Shown: positions 53,110 to 63,084, counted from the first letter of the stretch. The stretch: 64,000 bases of DNA from Comamonas sp. KCTC 72670 (GCA_014656495.1 BNCN01000007.1:438037-502036), one strand, 5' to 3'. Numbers and translations are program-made. The notes: generated by a model not told the origin, from the sequence alone.

Positions 53110-55872
53110 ATGGAGACGGTCTTGGCGGAGGTCGCGAGGGGATTCAGGGTGGAGGTCGAGGCGGATGCGGCGGCCGCGGTGGCGGCACGGATGGAGTCCG
53201 CGTCCGCGGCGGCCCCTGGGGCGCTGACGCCCTTTCATGAGCGCCTGCTGGCCGAGGAGCTGCTGGCCCGCAGCGGTGACACGCAGCAACGGCTGGCCGG
53301 CGCGCTGTCGGAAGCGAAGGTGGACCTCAACCCGCACCAGGTCGAGGGCGCCATGTTCGCGCTCGACTCGCTGTCGCGCGGCGGCTGCATGCTGGGCGAC
53401 GAGGTCGGCCTGGGGAAGACCATCGAGGCGGGGCTCGTCATCGCCCAGCTCATGGCCGAGGGAAAGTCGCGCATCCTCATCATGGCGCCCGCCACGCTCC
53501 GGGCGCAGTGGAACAGCGAGCTGCGGGAGAAGTTCGACCTGGACAGCGTCCTGGTGGACGGCCGCACCGTGCGCGCCACCGGCAACTGCTTCGACCAGCC
53601 CTTCCCCGTCATCTGCTCGCACCCCTTCGCGGCCAACAAGGCGCACCTGACGTCGGAGATTCCCTGGGACCTCGTCGTCATCGACGAGGCCCACCGCCTG
53701 CGCAACGCGCACCGGCCCAACAACAAGATGGGGCAGGCGCTGCGGGCCTCCCTGGCCGGCAAGCCCAAGCTGCTGCTCACGGCGACGCCGCTCCAGAACG
53801 ACTTGATGGAGCTGTTCGGGCTGATGTCGCTGCTGGACGAGCAGATCCTCGGCCCCGAGCACGCCTTCCGCAGCCGCTACCGCGCGGATGAGGCGGGCGG
53901 CATGCCCGAGGCCGCGGCCATCGAGCTGAAGGAGCGGCTGGCCCCCGTGGTGCAGCGCACCCTGCGCCGGCAGGTGCGCGAGTACGTCCGCTACACCAAC
54001 CGCCGCTCCATCGTGGAGGACTTCACCCCCTCCCCCGAGGAGCACGACCTCTACGAGAAGGTCAGCGAGTACCTCCAGCGCTCCGAGGCCGCTGCCATCG
54101 AGCCCGGCAAGAAGACGCTGCTGACGCTCTGCTACCGCAAGCTGCTGGCGTCCTCCACGTACGCCATCGCCCCCACGCTGCGCCGGCTGTCGGACAACCT
54201 GGAGAAGCGGCTCCACGCGGCGAAGCTGGGCCAGCAGGCCCTGGCGATGTTCGAGCCCGAGGAGGCCAAGCAGTTCGTCGAGGAGGGCGAGGAGTGGTCG
54301 GACGATCCGGCCAAGGCGCCCAACATCCGCGCGCTGGAGCAGGAGGTCTGGGAGCTGCGCCAGTACGCGGACCTGGCGGACTCCATCAAGGTCAACGCCA
54401 AGGGCGAGGCGCTCAAGCGCGGCCTGGACCGCACCTTCGCGGTGATGAAGACGCACGGGTGGCCGGAGAAGGCCCTCATCTTCACCGAGTCCAAGCGCAC
54501 GCAGCAGTACCTCTTCAACCTGCTGTCGGAGAGCGGCTACCAGGGGAAGATCTCGCTGCTGTCCGGTGACGCGGGCACGCCCGAGGACCGGCGCGCGCTG
54601 GTGGAGGAGTTCCGCCACCGCACCCAGATTCTCATCTGCACCGAGGCCGGCGCCGAGGGCCTCAACCTCCAGTTCTGCAACCTGGTGGTGAACTACGACC
54701 TGCCCTGGAACCCGCAGCGCGTGGAGCAGCGCATCGGCCGCTGCCACCGGTACGGCCAGCAGCGGGACGTGCTGGTCATCAACTTCCTCAACCGGATGAA
54801 CGCGGCGGACGCCCGCCTCTTCGAGTTGCTGGAGAAGAAGCTGAACCTCTTCGACGGCGTGTTCGGCGCGTCGGACGAAATCCTGGGCGCGCTGGAGAGC
54901 GGCGTCGACTTCGAGCGGCGCGTGCTGGACATCTACCAGTCCTGCCGCAAGCCCGAGGACATCAACATCGCCTTCGACAAGCTCCGCGAGGAGCTGGAAG
55001 GCCGCATCAGCCAGCGCATGACGGAGATGCGCTCGGTGGTGCTGGAGCGCTTCGACGGCGACGTGCGGCGCCGGCTGCGCGGGCAGAACGAGCAGACCAA
55101 GGAAGCGCTGGCCAAGCGTCAGCAGGAGGCGCGCGCGCTCACCGCGTCCGTGCTGGGCAGCCGCAACTCGGGACGGCTGGAGGTGGCCAAGGCCGCCTAC
55201 GCCGTCAAGGAGCGCACGCAGGACGCGGTGAGCTACCTCCAGTTGGACGCTGCGGGGTTGCCGTCGCGGCTGGCGCGGCTCGCGGGCGGCGAGGGCTGGT
55301 GGTTCGCCTACAAGTTCGAGACGACGGGCCTCAAGCCGGAGGAGAAGCTGGCGCACCTGGTGCTCGTGCGCGACAGGGACGGCTTCCGCGCCCTGCCCAT
55401 GGCGGACGGCGCGCACTTCGTGAAGCTGGCCGCGAAGCCGGAGCGCCGGCGTCAGCCCGCCCCCGTCTCCGTGCAGCTGATGCAGGAGCAGGCGCTGATG
55501 GCGGCGAAGGACGAAATCGTCCGGGCCGCGGAGCGGCGCAACGCCTTGGAGCTGGACAAGGCCAAGGAGCGCGCGGACCGCTACGTCGAGGACTGCCTGA
55601 TGGAGTCCCGCGAGGCCGTGGAGGCCGCGCGCCAGGCGTGGATCGAGGCGCGTAAGCAGGTGGGCGTGGCCGAGGACATCGCCGACAAGGCGAAGGCCCG
55701 CGCGCACTCGGACCGGATGGAGCGCGAGTACCGCCGCAAGCTGTCCTCGCTGCGCAACGAGGAGGAGAAGCGTTACGCCTCCAAGGACCGGCAGCTCGCG
55801 GACCTGGCCAACAAGGCCAAGGTGACGGAGAAGCGCTCCCTCATCGCCTCCGCCTACTTCTGGCTGTCGTAG
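53110..55872 (+). CDS. SNF2/RapA-like superfamily 2 helicase
   Basis: A 920-residue protein. Helicase motifs in order: [16 protein letters not shown] ([11 protein letters not shown]), [54 protein letters not shown]. The C-terminal ~330 residues form a helical region and a coiled coil ([28 protein letters not shown]). It lies in the HepA/RapA neighbourhood of SNF2 ATPases, which remodel RNA polymerase or nucleoprotein rather than unwind DNA. No nuclease, methylase or anti-phage neighbour is visible, so a defence role is not supported. The start is uncertain; an ATG at 53191 is an alternative. Confidence 0.88.
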   Translation: METVLAEVARGFRVEVEADAAAAVAARMESASAAAPGALTPFHERLLAEELLARSGDTQQRLAGALSEAKVDLNPHQVEGAMFALDSLSRGGCMLGDEVGLGKTIEAGLVIAQLMAEGKSRILIMAPATLRAQWNSELREKFDLDSVLVDGRTVRATGNCFDQPFPVICSHPFAANKAHLTSEIPWDLVVIDEAHRLRNAHRPNNKMGQALRASLAGKPKLLLTATPLQNDLMELFGLMSLLDEQILGPEHAFRSRYRADEAGGMPEAAAIELKERLAPVVQRTLRRQVREYVRYTNRRSIVEDFTPSPEEHDLYEKVSEYLQRSEAAAIEPGKKTLLTLCYRKLLASSTYAIAPTLRRLSDNLEKRLHAAKLGQQALAMFEPEEAKQFVEEGEEWSDDPAKAPNIRALEQEVWELRQYADLADSIKVNAKGEALKRGLDRTFAVMKTHGWPEKALIFTESKRTQQYLFNLLSESGYQGKISLLSGDAGTPEDRRALVEEFRHRTQILICTEAGAEGLNLQFCNLVVNYDLPWNPQRVEQRIGRCHRYGQQRDVLVINFLNRMNAADARLFELLEKKLNLFDGVFGASDEILGALESGVDFERRVLDIYQSCRKPEDINIAFDKLREELEGRISQRMTEMRSVVLERFDGDVRRRLRGQNEQTKEALAKRQQEARALTASVLGSRNSGRLEVAKAAYAVKERTQDAVSYLQLDAAGLPSRLARLAGGEGWWFAYKFETTGLKPEEKLAHLVLVRDRDGFRALPMADGAHFVKLAAKPERRRQPAPVSVQLMQEQALMAAKDEIVRAAERRNALELDKAKERADRYVEDCLMESREAVEAARQAWIEARKQVGVAEDIADKAKARAHSDRMEREYRRKLSSLRNEEEKRYASKDRQLADLANKAKVTEKRSLIASAYFWLS

Positions 55873-56222
55873 TCCGCGGGGCGCAGACGGACCCACGTCG
55901 CGCCCCAACCGCCGTCACCCTCGCCCGCGGACCGGAAGGACTCCACTTCCGGCAGCTTGGGCAACAGCGACTGCACGGTGCGCCGCAGCGCGCCCGTGCC
56001 CTTGCCGTGGATGATGCGCACGTCGAGCACGCCCTTCTGCCGGCAGGCCCAAAGGTACTCGACGACGAGGTCCTTCACCTCTTTCGGGTGGAAGAGGTGC
56101 AGGTCCAACGTGCCATCGATTGGAATTTCTACAGCCTCGTCCTCGAAGGGAGGAGGCGCGTCACCTTCGGGAGGAAGCGGCGGCTCGTCAGGGCCGAGAC
56201 GGGGCAGGCGACTTCGGCTCAC
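55854..56222 (-). CDS. Smr-domain protein
   Basis: A 122-residue protein: an acidic/Pro N-terminus then a Smr domain with TLDLHLFHP (the DLH motif), [33 protein letters not shown] (HGKGTG motif) and a final strand. Smr domains nick DNA or cut RNA. The gene converges on the SNF2 gene with a 19-bp overlap of the 3' ends and starts (GTG) inside the small membrane-protein gene. Likely a nuclease, but the target is unknown. Confidence 0.85.
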   Translation of the reverse strand: MSRSRLPRLGPDEPPLPPEGDAPPPFEDEAVEIPIDGTLDLHLFHPKEVKDLVVEYLWACRQKGVLDVRIIHGKGTGALRRTVQSLLPKLPEVESFRSAGEGDGGWGATWVRLRPADYDSQK

Positions 56223-56445
56223 GCTCCCACTCCTCCCGCTCCTTCTCCGTTTGCAGCCGGCGGCGCTCCCGGGCGGCCTTGAACCGCTCCGACAGCGTCG
56301 AGACTTCGCCCTTCAGCGCGGAGAGGTGCGTGGACACGCTGCCCGAGCCACCTGCCGCCCGCACGGCCGCCTGCTCACCTTCAGCGCCGGCGCCACCCGC
56401 GGACATGAGTTGGACCAGCAGTGCTGCCATCGAAATGGCTGTCAT
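56188..56445 (-). CDS. Small membrane-anchored coiled-coil protein
   Basis: An 85-residue protein: a short hydrophobic N-terminus ([18 protein letters not shown]) followed by a helical, charged region with heptad-like spacing ([35 protein letters not shown]). No family recognised. The ATG at 56445 was used; an earlier TTG could extend it by 6 residues. It overlaps the Smr start by 35 bp and has no other obvious partner. Confidence 0.5.
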   Translation of the reverse strand: MTAISMAALLVQLMSAGGAGAEGEQAAVRAAGGSGSVSTHLSALKGEVSTLSERFKAARERRRLQTEKEREEWEREPKSPAPSRP

Positions 56446-56489
56446 GAACCCACAGGTAAGCAAGACGCGTGCTCAGAGGCAAGTGGCGC

Positions 56490-57545
56490 TCAGGGGGGAG
56501 CAGCCTGCCGAGCAGCCTCCTCCTTCCTGCCCAGCACGATCCGCTCGGCCAGCTTGATGGCCGAAAGGGGCGCGCTGCCCTCGGCCTTGTTGTTGATGGT
56601 GATGTAGGCGGGCTTGTCCCGGCGCAGCGCGGCCAGGCACACCCGCGCGAGCACATCCCGCGTGGGCACGTCCTCATCCACCAGCTGGTTGAACGGGGCG
56701 TAGCGCGCGCGGGCCTCCTCGTAGCCAAGGTCCGGCGGCAGCATCCAACGGACAATCAGGGCGCGCGACTCGAAGGCCCGGGTGAGCCGAGCCTGGCGCC
56801 CCACCGGCGGCATGTGCGCCCACACCGCCAACACCGGGACGACGCCGACGTCGGCCAGCGCCTGGGCGAGCCCCTCCGTGAGCAGCGCCTCGTTGCGCAG
56901 CTCCACCGCGTACAGCGGCCCCTTCGGCAGCGCGGTGAGGAAGGCATGCAGCCGCTCCACGAAGCGCGCGGGGCCTCCGAGCGCCTGCGGGTCCTGCGGC
57001 GGGAACTGGAACACCAGCGGGCCGCCCTTCTCGCCCAGGCCCTCCACGAAGGGCGCCACCACCGCCTCCGTCGCGTAGGCCGCGTGGAGGAAGCGCTCAT
57101 TGGCCTGCCCTCGCTGGGCGCCGTAGCGCTCGTGCGTCGGGAAGCGCGCCAGCGTGCACACCTCGTGGGCCTTCACGAGGAAGCGGAACGTGTCCGGCAC
57201 CTGCCCGGCGTACTCGGCGAAGGCGCTGGCGGAGATGGGGCCGTAGAAGGTCCGGTCGATGCCCACCGTGCGCAGCACCGGGTGGTGCGCGTAGGCGCCC
57301 AGCCCCTCGCGCGCCAGCTGGGACGCGGCGGCCTCATGGTCGTAGACGATGCCGGACCAGCCGGGGAAGGTCCACGAGGAGGTCCCCAGGAAGATGCCCG
57401 CGGGCAGCTCCCGCCCCAGCGTCGCCAGCGCCTCGGGCACCGCCGCGGGCTCCACCGGACGCGCGCCCTTGCGCGACTTCGCGGGGGGCTCCACCACGGC
57501 GCCGGTGAAGAGGTCGATTTGTGCGGGGCCTCGCTGCTGAGGCAT
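56490..57545 (-). CDS. DUF72 (YecE-like) family protein
   Basis: A 351-residue TIM-barrel-like protein: the start contains LPAGIFLGTSSWTFPGWSGIVYD and the body YAHHPVLRTVGIDRTFYG, RFLVKAHEVCT, LVFQFPPQ, YAVELRNEALL, and AYITINNKAEG, all DUF72 landmarks. The biochemical role of the family is unknown. The ATG at 57545 has AGGAG 7 nt upstream. It precedes the small membrane protein by 44 bp. Confidence 0.88.
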   Translation of the reverse strand: MPQQRGPAQIDLFTGAVVEPPAKSRKGARPVEPAAVPEALATLGRELPAGIFLGTSSWTFPGWSGIVYDHEAAASQLAREGLGAYAHHPVLRTVGIDRTFYGPISASAFAEYAGQVPDTFRFLVKAHEVCTLARFPTHERYGAQRGQANERFLHAAYATEAVVAPFVEGLGEKGGPLVFQFPPQDPQALGGPARFVERLHAFLTALPKGPLYAVELRNEALLTEGLAQALADVGVVPVLAVWAHMPPVGRQARLTRAFESRALIVRWMLPPDLGYEEARARYAPFNQLVDEDVPTRDVLARVCLAALRRDKPAYITINNKAEGSAPLSAIKLAERIVLGRKEEAARQAAPP

Positions 57546-57704
57546 GTCGCGTCTCCTGGGCCAGAGGGCACCGCGGCGACGGTGCCGTGCATCCGACGGA
57601 GCTAACGCCGGATGCCACCAGATGCAGGAGGTTGCCTCGTCCGGCCCCACTTCCCAAGTGCCGTGTTGCCCGTCAGGCGGCCGGGCGACACTGCGCGACG
57701 GGTG

Positions 57705-58631
57705 TCACGGCACCTTGAGACGGATGGCCCCTGGCAGCAGCGTCATGGTGCAAGGGAGGCGGCCGGGCGTCTCGCCGTCCACGTCCAGAAACACGTCGCC
57801 GCCCTCCACGGGCTCGGCGCGCAACGTGCGGCAGCGCAGCCGGCGCGTGCCCTTCCAGTTCACGTGCGAGCCGTTGTAGACGCCCTTCGACTTGAGGACG
57901 AAGTCGCTCAGGCCATAACCCGACCAGATGGTGACGTCGAAGAGGCCGTCGTGGGTGACGGCGTCCGGCGCGACGTACATGCCGCTGCCGAAGTAGCGGC
58001 CGTTCGCCACGGCCACCGCGGTGACGCTCACCACCTCCTCCGGGCCACCGTCCACCGACAGGCGCACCTGCCGCTCGGAGTACTTCACCAGGCCCTTCAG
58101 CGTGCCCCACATGAAGCTCAGGTGGCCGCCCAGCGCCTTGCTGCTGCGGTTCACCTCCTGAGCCACCACCGCGCTCACGCCAAACGAGGCGATGTTGGCG
58201 AAGTAGCGCGTCGCGGGCTGGCCGTCGTTGCCAACGAACTCCAGCTGGCCCACGTCGAAGGGCTCCGTCGTGCCGGAGCGCAGCCGCTCCAGCGAGGACG
58301 CCAGCTCCAAATCCCAGCCGAAGGTCCGCCGGAAGTCGCCGCCCGTGCCACGCGGAATCAGGCCCAGCGCGGCGTTCGGATTGATGGCGCGGCCGTTCTC
58401 GAAGAAGCCGTTGGTGACTTCGTTGAGCGTGCCGTCGCCGCCCACCGCGACGATGCACTCGTAGCCATCCAGGAGTGCCTGACGGGCGATGCGCGCGGCG
58501 TCCATGCCGCCCTGGGTGAAGCCGTGACCGAACTCCCCCAGCGCCTTGCCCACCTGCGCGGAAATCTCTGCCCAGCGCTTACCCGTCTGGCCATTGGCGC
58601 TGCGCGGATTCACCACGAGGAACGTCTTCAT
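57705..58631 (-). CDS. Diacylglycerol kinase family lipid kinase
   Basis: A 308-residue protein: FLVVNPRSANGQTGKRW at the N-terminus, the catalytic GGDGTLNEV (residues 64-72), LGLIPRGTGGDF, and a C-terminal beta sandwich. Members of the YegS/DgkB/BmrU family phosphorylate diacylglycerol or related lipids with ATP. The exact lipid cannot be deduced. The start is preceded by GGGAGGGG about 10 nt upstream. Confidence 0.9.
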   Translation of the reverse strand: MKTFLVVNPRSANGQTGKRWAEISAQVGKALGEFGHGFTQGGMDAARIARQALLDGYECIVAVGGDGTLNEVTNGFFENGRAINPNAALGLIPRGTGGDFRRTFGWDLELASSLERLRSGTTEPFDVGQLEFVGNDGQPATRYFANIASFGVSAVVAQEVNRSSKALGGHLSFMWGTLKGLVKYSERQVRLSVDGGPEEVVSVTAVAVANGRYFGSGMYVAPDAVTHDGLFDVTIWSGYGLSDFVLKSKGVYNGSHVNWKGTRRLRCRTLRAEPVEGGDVFLDVDGETPGRLPCTMTLLPGAIRLKVP

Positions 58632-58722
58632 CAGGCCCTACCCCTCCCTGTGCCCACCCTGTTTACGCGGTTGCGCGCTGGCACTCCACTCCGTGGCCAG
58701 CGACAGGCACGGCGGGTCCGCT

Positions 58723-58747
58723 GCCACCCCGCGTCAAACGGGGTGGC
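58723..58747 (-). terminator. Hairpin after aspS
   Basis: A perfect 9-bp inverted repeat (gccaccccg/cggggtggc) with a 7-nt loop, 34 bp beyond the aspS stop. No U-run on the minus strand. Confidence 0.5.
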
Positions 58748-58780
58748 GCGGCGCGAGGGCGGGGGCTCGCGTCCTACGGA

Positions 58781-60601
58781 CTAGGTCTTCTGCGGCACGG
58801 GGACCGGCCGCACGTGGACCTCGCGCAACTGCCGGTCATCCACGTCGCCCGGGGCGCCCGTCATCAGGTCCGTGCCCGTCTTCGACTTCGGGAACGGAAT
58901 CACGTCGCGCAGGGACTCGGCGCCCGTGAGCAGGAAGGCCAGCCGGTCCATGCCCAGCGCGATGCCACCGTGCGGCGGAGCGCCGAACTTCAGCGCGTCC
59001 AGCAGGAAGCCGAACTTGGCGCGCGCGTCCTCGTCGCTGATGCCCAGCGCCTTGAACACCTCGGCCTGCACCTTCGGGTCATGCAGGCGGATGGAGCCGC
59101 CGCCAATCTCGAAGCCGTTGAGCACCACGTCGTAGCGGTGGCACTTCACCCGGCCCGGGTCCGTGAGCAGGTAGTCCACGTCCTCGTCGTGCGGCCGCGT
59201 GAAGGCATGGTGCGCCGCCGCCCAGGTGTTCGTCTCGTCGTCGAACTCGAACAGCGGCGGGTTCACCACCCACAGGAACTTCCACTGGCCCCCGCTGCCG
59301 TACTCCGGAATCAGGCCCAGCTTCTTGGCCACGTGCACGCGCAGGTTGGCCATCACCGTGTGGACCAGCGACTCCTTGCCGAACTGGAACAGGAGCAGGT
59401 CGCCCGTCTTCGCGCCCACGGCCTGGTTGATGGCCTGCCGCAGCGCGGGGCTGATGGTCTTGGACAGCGGGGACTGCGTCCACTCGCCGCCCTCCGCCAC
59501 CTTCGCGCGGGCCAGGCCCTTGGCGCCGGCCTGCTTGGCGAACTCCTCCAGCTTGTCGCTCTCCGCGCGGCTCATCGCCTTCTCCGCGGGGACGACCATG
59601 GCCTTGACGATGCCCTTGTTCTGCACCGCCTCCCAGATCATGGGCACGCCGCCAGACTCGCCGTGCTCGCGAATCAGGTCGGTGAGCACCACGTGCTCCA
59701 GGCCGAAGCGCAGGTCCGGCTTGTCATTGCCGTACTTCGCCATGGACTCGTAGAAGTCCATCCGCATGAAGGGCGTGGGGATGTCGACGCCCAGTACCTC
59801 ACCCCACAGCTTCTTCAGCAGGCCCTCGATCATCGTGAAGATGTCGTCCTGGGTGACGAAGCTCATCTCGACGTCGATCTGCGTGAACTCCGGCTGCCGG
59901 TCCACGCGCAGGTCCTCGTCGCGGAAGCACTTCACGATCTGGAAGTACCGGTCGAAGCCCGCCACCATGAACAGCTGCTTGTAGAGCTGCGGGCTCTCCG
60001 CCAGCGCGTAGAACTTGCCCGGGTTGAGGCGGCTGGGGACCAGGAAGTTGCGCGCGCCGCCCGGCGTGTACTTGCCCATGAAGGGCGTCTCGAGCTCCAG
60101 GAACCCGTTGTCCACCATGTACGAGCGGGTCAGCGCGTTCATCTTCGAGCGCGTCATCAGCGAGCGCTGCAGCGGCGCGCGGCGCAGGTCCAGGAAGCGG
60201 TGGGCCAGGCGCTTCTCCTCCGACGTGTCGATGCTGTCCTCGACGGGGAACGGCGTCGGCTCGGAGCGGTTGAAGATGGTCAGGTCGCTGGCCCGGACCT
60301 CGATTTCACCCGTCTTCATCTTCGGGTTCACGTTCTTCCCGCGCGAGACGACCTTGCCGCGCACGCCCACGCAGTACTCCAGCCGCAGGCTCCCGGCGAG
60401 CGCGTGCGCCTCCGCGTGGTCCGGCTCGAACACCACCTGCGTGAGCCCGTCGCGATCCCGCAGGTCGATGAACACCGCGCCGCCGTGGTCCCGGCGGTTG
60501 TGCACCCAGCCGAAGAGGACGACTTCCTCGCCGACGTTGGTCGCGGTCAGCTGACCGCAAGTGTGGGTACGCTTGACCTCGGAGATGAACGGGACTGCCA
60601 T
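58781..60601 (-). CDS. aspS: Aspartyl-tRNA synthetase, non-discriminating-like
   Basis: A 606-residue class II synthetase. It has the OB-fold anticodon-binding domain, class II motif 2 (KCFRDEDLRVDRQPEFTQIDVEMSF), a GAD insert and motif 3 (GIALGMDRLAFLL). The anticodon-binding loop reads RRDHGG with a His where strictly aspartate-specific bacterial enzymes usually have Leu, which suggests tRNA-Asn is also charged with Asp and needs GatCAB to finish it. The ATG at 60601 was chosen. A candidate promoter lies 40-70 bp upstream. Confidence 0.93.
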   Translation of the reverse strand: MAVPFISEVKRTHTCGQLTATNVGEEVVLFGWVHNRRDHGGAVFIDLRDRDGLTQVVFEPDHAEAHALAGSLRLEYCVGVRGKVVSRGKNVNPKMKTGEIEVRASDLTIFNRSEPTPFPVEDSIDTSEEKRLAHRFLDLRRAPLQRSLMTRSKMNALTRSYMVDNGFLELETPFMGKYTPGGARNFLVPSRLNPGKFYALAESPQLYKQLFMVAGFDRYFQIVKCFRDEDLRVDRQPEFTQIDVEMSFVTQDDIFTMIEGLLKKLWGEVLGVDIPTPFMRMDFYESMAKYGNDKPDLRFGLEHVVLTDLIREHGESGGVPMIWEAVQNKGIVKAMVVPAEKAMSRAESDKLEEFAKQAGAKGLARAKVAEGGEWTQSPLSKTISPALRQAINQAVGAKTGDLLLFQFGKESLVHTVMANLRVHVAKKLGLIPEYGSGGQWKFLWVVNPPLFEFDDETNTWAAAHHAFTRPHDEDVDYLLTDPGRVKCHRYDVVLNGFEIGGGSIRLHDPKVQAEVFKALGISDEDARAKFGFLLDALKFGAPPHGGIALGMDRLAFLLTGAESLRDVIPFPKSKTGTDLMTGAPGDVDDRQLREVHVRPVPVPQKT

Positions 60602-60641
60602 GGCACCGCCTGCTTGGATTCGAAAGGGGGAACGGCGGGGC

Positions 60642-60671
60642 ACGATACGGACCGTGGAAACGACGCGTCAA
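60642..60671 (-). promoter_or_regulatory. Predicted sigma-70-type promoter for aspS
   Basis: On the minus strand TTGACG (60671-60666, 5 of 6), an 18-bp spacer and TATCGT (60647-60642, 4 of 6), ending 40 bp upstream of the aspS ATG, in the 239-bp gap shared with the divergent lipoprotein gene. Confidence 0.45.
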
Positions 60672-60840
60672 GGAATCCCAGCGCCCCGGCTGAGTCTCAA
60701 ACCGTCGGATTCAAAGCGCATTCGCCCGCGCCGGCAGCCCCCGTGGCACGGCTGGGGGGCAGCCCTGCACGGGGCTGGAGCCGGGCCGGCGACCGTCGGG
60801 GGGAATACACGTTCCGGGCAGTCCGGAGTAAAACGGCGGA

Positions 60841-62130
60841 ATGCTCCGAACCGTCATCGCCGCGACCGCCGCGCTGGGACTGGCCGCCGGCTGTGCGCCC
60901 GACTCGACCGCGCCCGTCAAGGTCAGCGCCCTGGTGCTCTCCAGCAACGGCCAATACGTCCCCCAGGAGGTGGAGCTGAAGACCATCTCCGACATCGTGG
61001 GCCTCAAGGGCACGGTGGCCGACCTCCAGGGAGGCGCGCGCATCGTCATCGACCCCAACGACCCGGACCTCAACAACGCCACCACGGCGGAGGGCTACGC
61101 CAACGCCCTGCTGAAGAACCGGGGGCGCGACGTGAGCGCCAACTACATCTCCCAGGGCGGCGTCCTGTGGCCGGCGGACTTCCACACCTGGAACATGGTG
61201 ACGGCGTACTACAGCCTGGAGCGCGCCTACGACTACTTCCGCGTCGTGGGCAACCTCCCCGCCGCGGACTTCAAGGAGCCCGTCACCACGTATTACTTCC
61301 CGGAGTTCGTCCTCACGGAGGTGGACAAGGATCCGCTGAGCGACAACGCCATGTACTTCTCCGTCTTGAAGTCCTTCATGGTGCTGCCCTTCGACCAGCT
61401 CCAGCGCGCGCCGCTGGCCATCAACGCCGGCGTCATCGCGCACGAGTACGCGCACCGCGTCTTCAACCTCCGGGCCTACGGCGGCCAGCCGTTTCCGGAG
61501 GCGCTCACGACGTGGCAGATGTCCGGCGCCAGCCCGGGCGCCAACATCCTCAAGTCCTTCGACGAGGGGCTCGCGGACTACCACGCGTACGGCGCCACCT
61601 GTCAGACGACCCAGGGCGGCAAGGGCTGCGACACGCGCTTCTTCTCCACGTCCTTCCACGGCAACACCTTCGGGCAGATCACCGAGGACCGGGACCTGGC
61701 CCGCGTGGACCGCTGCATGGACGCGTCGCTGCTGAGCCAGCTGTACAACCAGAACCTGAGCGTGTTCAGCGGCAACGAGTACCGCGTGGGCACCCTGCTC
61801 GCGAGCGCCCTCTACCAGGCCGGCGAGGCCACCGGGCAGCGCGACGTACTGCTGCGCGCCATCATCGCCTCGTACTACGACGAGAGCACCGTCACCCCCG
61901 GCCTCTTCCAGCTCCAGCGGATGACCATCGCCGACCAGTCCCGCTTCACCCTGGCCGTGGCCGCCAGCGCCATCATCACCCACATCACCGACCTGCGCCT
62001 GAAGGAGGCCGTCTGCAACGAGCTGATGGACCACCTCCAGATTCCGCGCGACCAGCTCGTCGGTAACGACCCCAACATGTGCCCGCCCAGCTCCGCGGGT
62101 GGCACCACCTGCCCCCGGCTGAACCTGTGA
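60841..62130 (+). CDS. Putative zinc metalloprotease lipoprotein (HExxH)
   Basis: A 429-residue lipoprotein (lipobox LAAGC, Cys18). VIAHEYAHRVFN holds an HExxH motif (His201, Glu202, His205), and about 35 residues later DEGLADYHAY supplies a likely third ligand (Glu242), the gluzincin-like arrangement. Several Cys pairs near the C-terminus (CQTTQGGKGC, MCPPSS..CP) suggest disulfides. No specific peptidase family is claimed. It starts 239 bp from aspS and is followed by the outer-membrane barrel gene 2 bp after its stop. Confidence 0.75.
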   Translation: MLRTVIAATAALGLAAGCAPDSTAPVKVSALVLSSNGQYVPQEVELKTISDIVGLKGTVADLQGGARIVIDPNDPDLNNATTAEGYANALLKNRGRDVSANYISQGGVLWPADFHTWNMVTAYYSLERAYDYFRVVGNLPAADFKEPVTTYYFPEFVLTEVDKDPLSDNAMYFSVLKSFMVLPFDQLQRAPLAINAGVIAHEYAHRVFNLRAYGGQPFPEALTTWQMSGASPGANILKSFDEGLADYHAYGATCQTTQGGKGCDTRFFSTSFHGNTFGQITEDRDLARVDRCMDASLLSQLYNQNLSVFSGNEYRVGTLLASALYQAGEATGQRDVLLRAIIASYYDESTVTPGLFQLQRMTIADQSRFTLAVAASAIITHITDLRLKEAVCNELMDHLQIPRDQLVGNDPNMCPPSSAGGTTCPRLNL

Positions 62131-62132
62131 GC

Positions 62133-62900
62133 ATGAAGACCGCTTCCCTGAAGACGTGGCTGCTGCGTTGCGCCCTGGGCAGCCTCGCCCTCTCCGCGCC
62201 CGCCCTGGCCCAGGACGAAGACGACCCCTACGCCTATCCGGACGAGGAGCCCCGCTACGACGCCGCGGAGTCCTACAACCGCCCCCGCCCCAAGAAGGAC
62301 GAGGTGGACGACTTCCGCCGCGTGTCCGAGCAGGAGCACGCCGACGGCGAGGACGACTTCAAGGCGCTCTCCGGCCTGGATGACCCGAACCTCGGCGTGG
62401 CCATTGAGTTCATCAGCGGCGCCCTCTTCCTCGACAGCCCTCGCGGCCGGGCCACGGAGCCCCGGCTGGGCCTGGGCGTGCGCGCCACGTGGGAGTACGG
62501 CCGCATCCTCGACAACGAGGCGCTGCGCGAGGCCCTCTGGGCCGACCTGCGCTACACCTTCGGCGGCACCAGCGACGGCACCGAGTTCCTCCGGGGCAGC
62601 ACGAACTTCCACTACTTCACCATCGCCCCTGCCTACGAGCTGAAGCTCGGCAAGTCGGACTTCGGCTTCTTCGGCCAGGTGGGCGCGGGCGTGGCCTACA
62701 CGGCGTCCACCATCACCATCGACACCTTGGAGACCAAGGTGAGCGGGACGAAGCCGCTGTTCCAGTACGGCGTGGGCTTCCGCGGCCGCCCCCGGATTAC
62801 CGACAACCTCCGGCTCTCCTTCCGCGTGGAGGCCATGGGCTTCCGGCGCGGGTACCACAACGACTTCTTCCTCGGCGGCAGCGTCGGCACCGCCTTCTGA
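62133..62900 (+). CDS. Predicted outer-membrane beta-barrel protein
   Basis: A 255-residue protein with a cleaved signal peptide (LGSLALSAPALA), an acidic Asp/Glu/Pro-rich spacer (to ~80), then ~170 residues of alternating beta strands (LGLGVRATWEYGRI, FHYFTIAPAYELKLG, GFFGQVGAGVAYTAST, LFQYGVGFRGRPRI, LRLSFRVEAMGFRRGY) ending GGSVGTAF with a C-terminal Phe, as in small OmpA/OmpW-type barrels. The ATG at 62133 is used; GTG at 62127 is possible. Probably made with the metalloprotease. Confidence 0.75.
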   Translation: MKTASLKTWLLRCALGSLALSAPALAQDEDDPYAYPDEEPRYDAAESYNRPRPKKDEVDDFRRVSEQEHADGEDDFKALSGLDDPNLGVAIEFISGALFLDSPRGRATEPRLGLGVRATWEYGRILDNEALREALWADLRYTFGGTSDGTEFLRGSTNFHYFTIAPAYELKLGKSDFGFFGQVGAGVAYTASTITIDTLETKVSGTKPLFQYGVGFRGRPRITDNLRLSFRVEAMGFRRGYHNDFFLGGSVGTAF

Positions 62901-62914
62901 AGCCGGCTTCGTCC

Positions 62915-62956
62915 GCCGCTCGCCCCTCCATCGCTGGCGAGCGGCCATGAAGATTT
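62915..62956 (+). terminator. Intrinsic terminator after the beta-barrel gene
   Basis: A perfect 10-bp inverted repeat (gccgctcgcc/ggcgagcggc at 62915-62924 and 62936-62945), 14 bp after the stop, followed within ten bases by ATTTTT. Confidence 0.55.
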
Positions 62957-63014
62957 TTCCACCCGCGTCCCGTCTCGCCTGCATCCACGCCTTGCGAGTT
63001 CAAGGAGTTGGCGC

Positions 63015-63030
63015 TGGCACGCCGCGTGCT
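63015..63030 (+). promoter_or_regulatory. Predicted sigma-54 (-24/-12) promoter for the YHS gene
   Basis: TGGCACG-N4-GTGCT matches the sigma-54 consensus TGGCACG-N4-TTGCW in all but one base, with GG and GC exactly 10 bp apart. It lies 55 bp upstream of the YHS-domain ATG. Confidence 0.5.
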
Positions 63031-63084
63031 CCACCTTCCAGTGGGTCGGGAACGTGGGTTCCCCTGGGGGCTGGGAGGCGAGCG

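Noticed and set aside
52906-55908. Long open frame opposite the SNF2 gene
   Set aside because: Antisense shadow with no domain, overlapping the well-defined helicase motifs on the other strand.
53110-56222. Reading the SNF2 helicase and Smr nuclease as an anti-phage defence pair
   Set aside because: The genes are convergent rather than in one operon, and no methylase, phospholipase or other defence partner is present.
60610-60640. TTCGAATCC-like T-loop sequence in the aspS leader
   Set aside because: No acceptor, D or anticodon stems can be formed around it, so it is not a tRNA.
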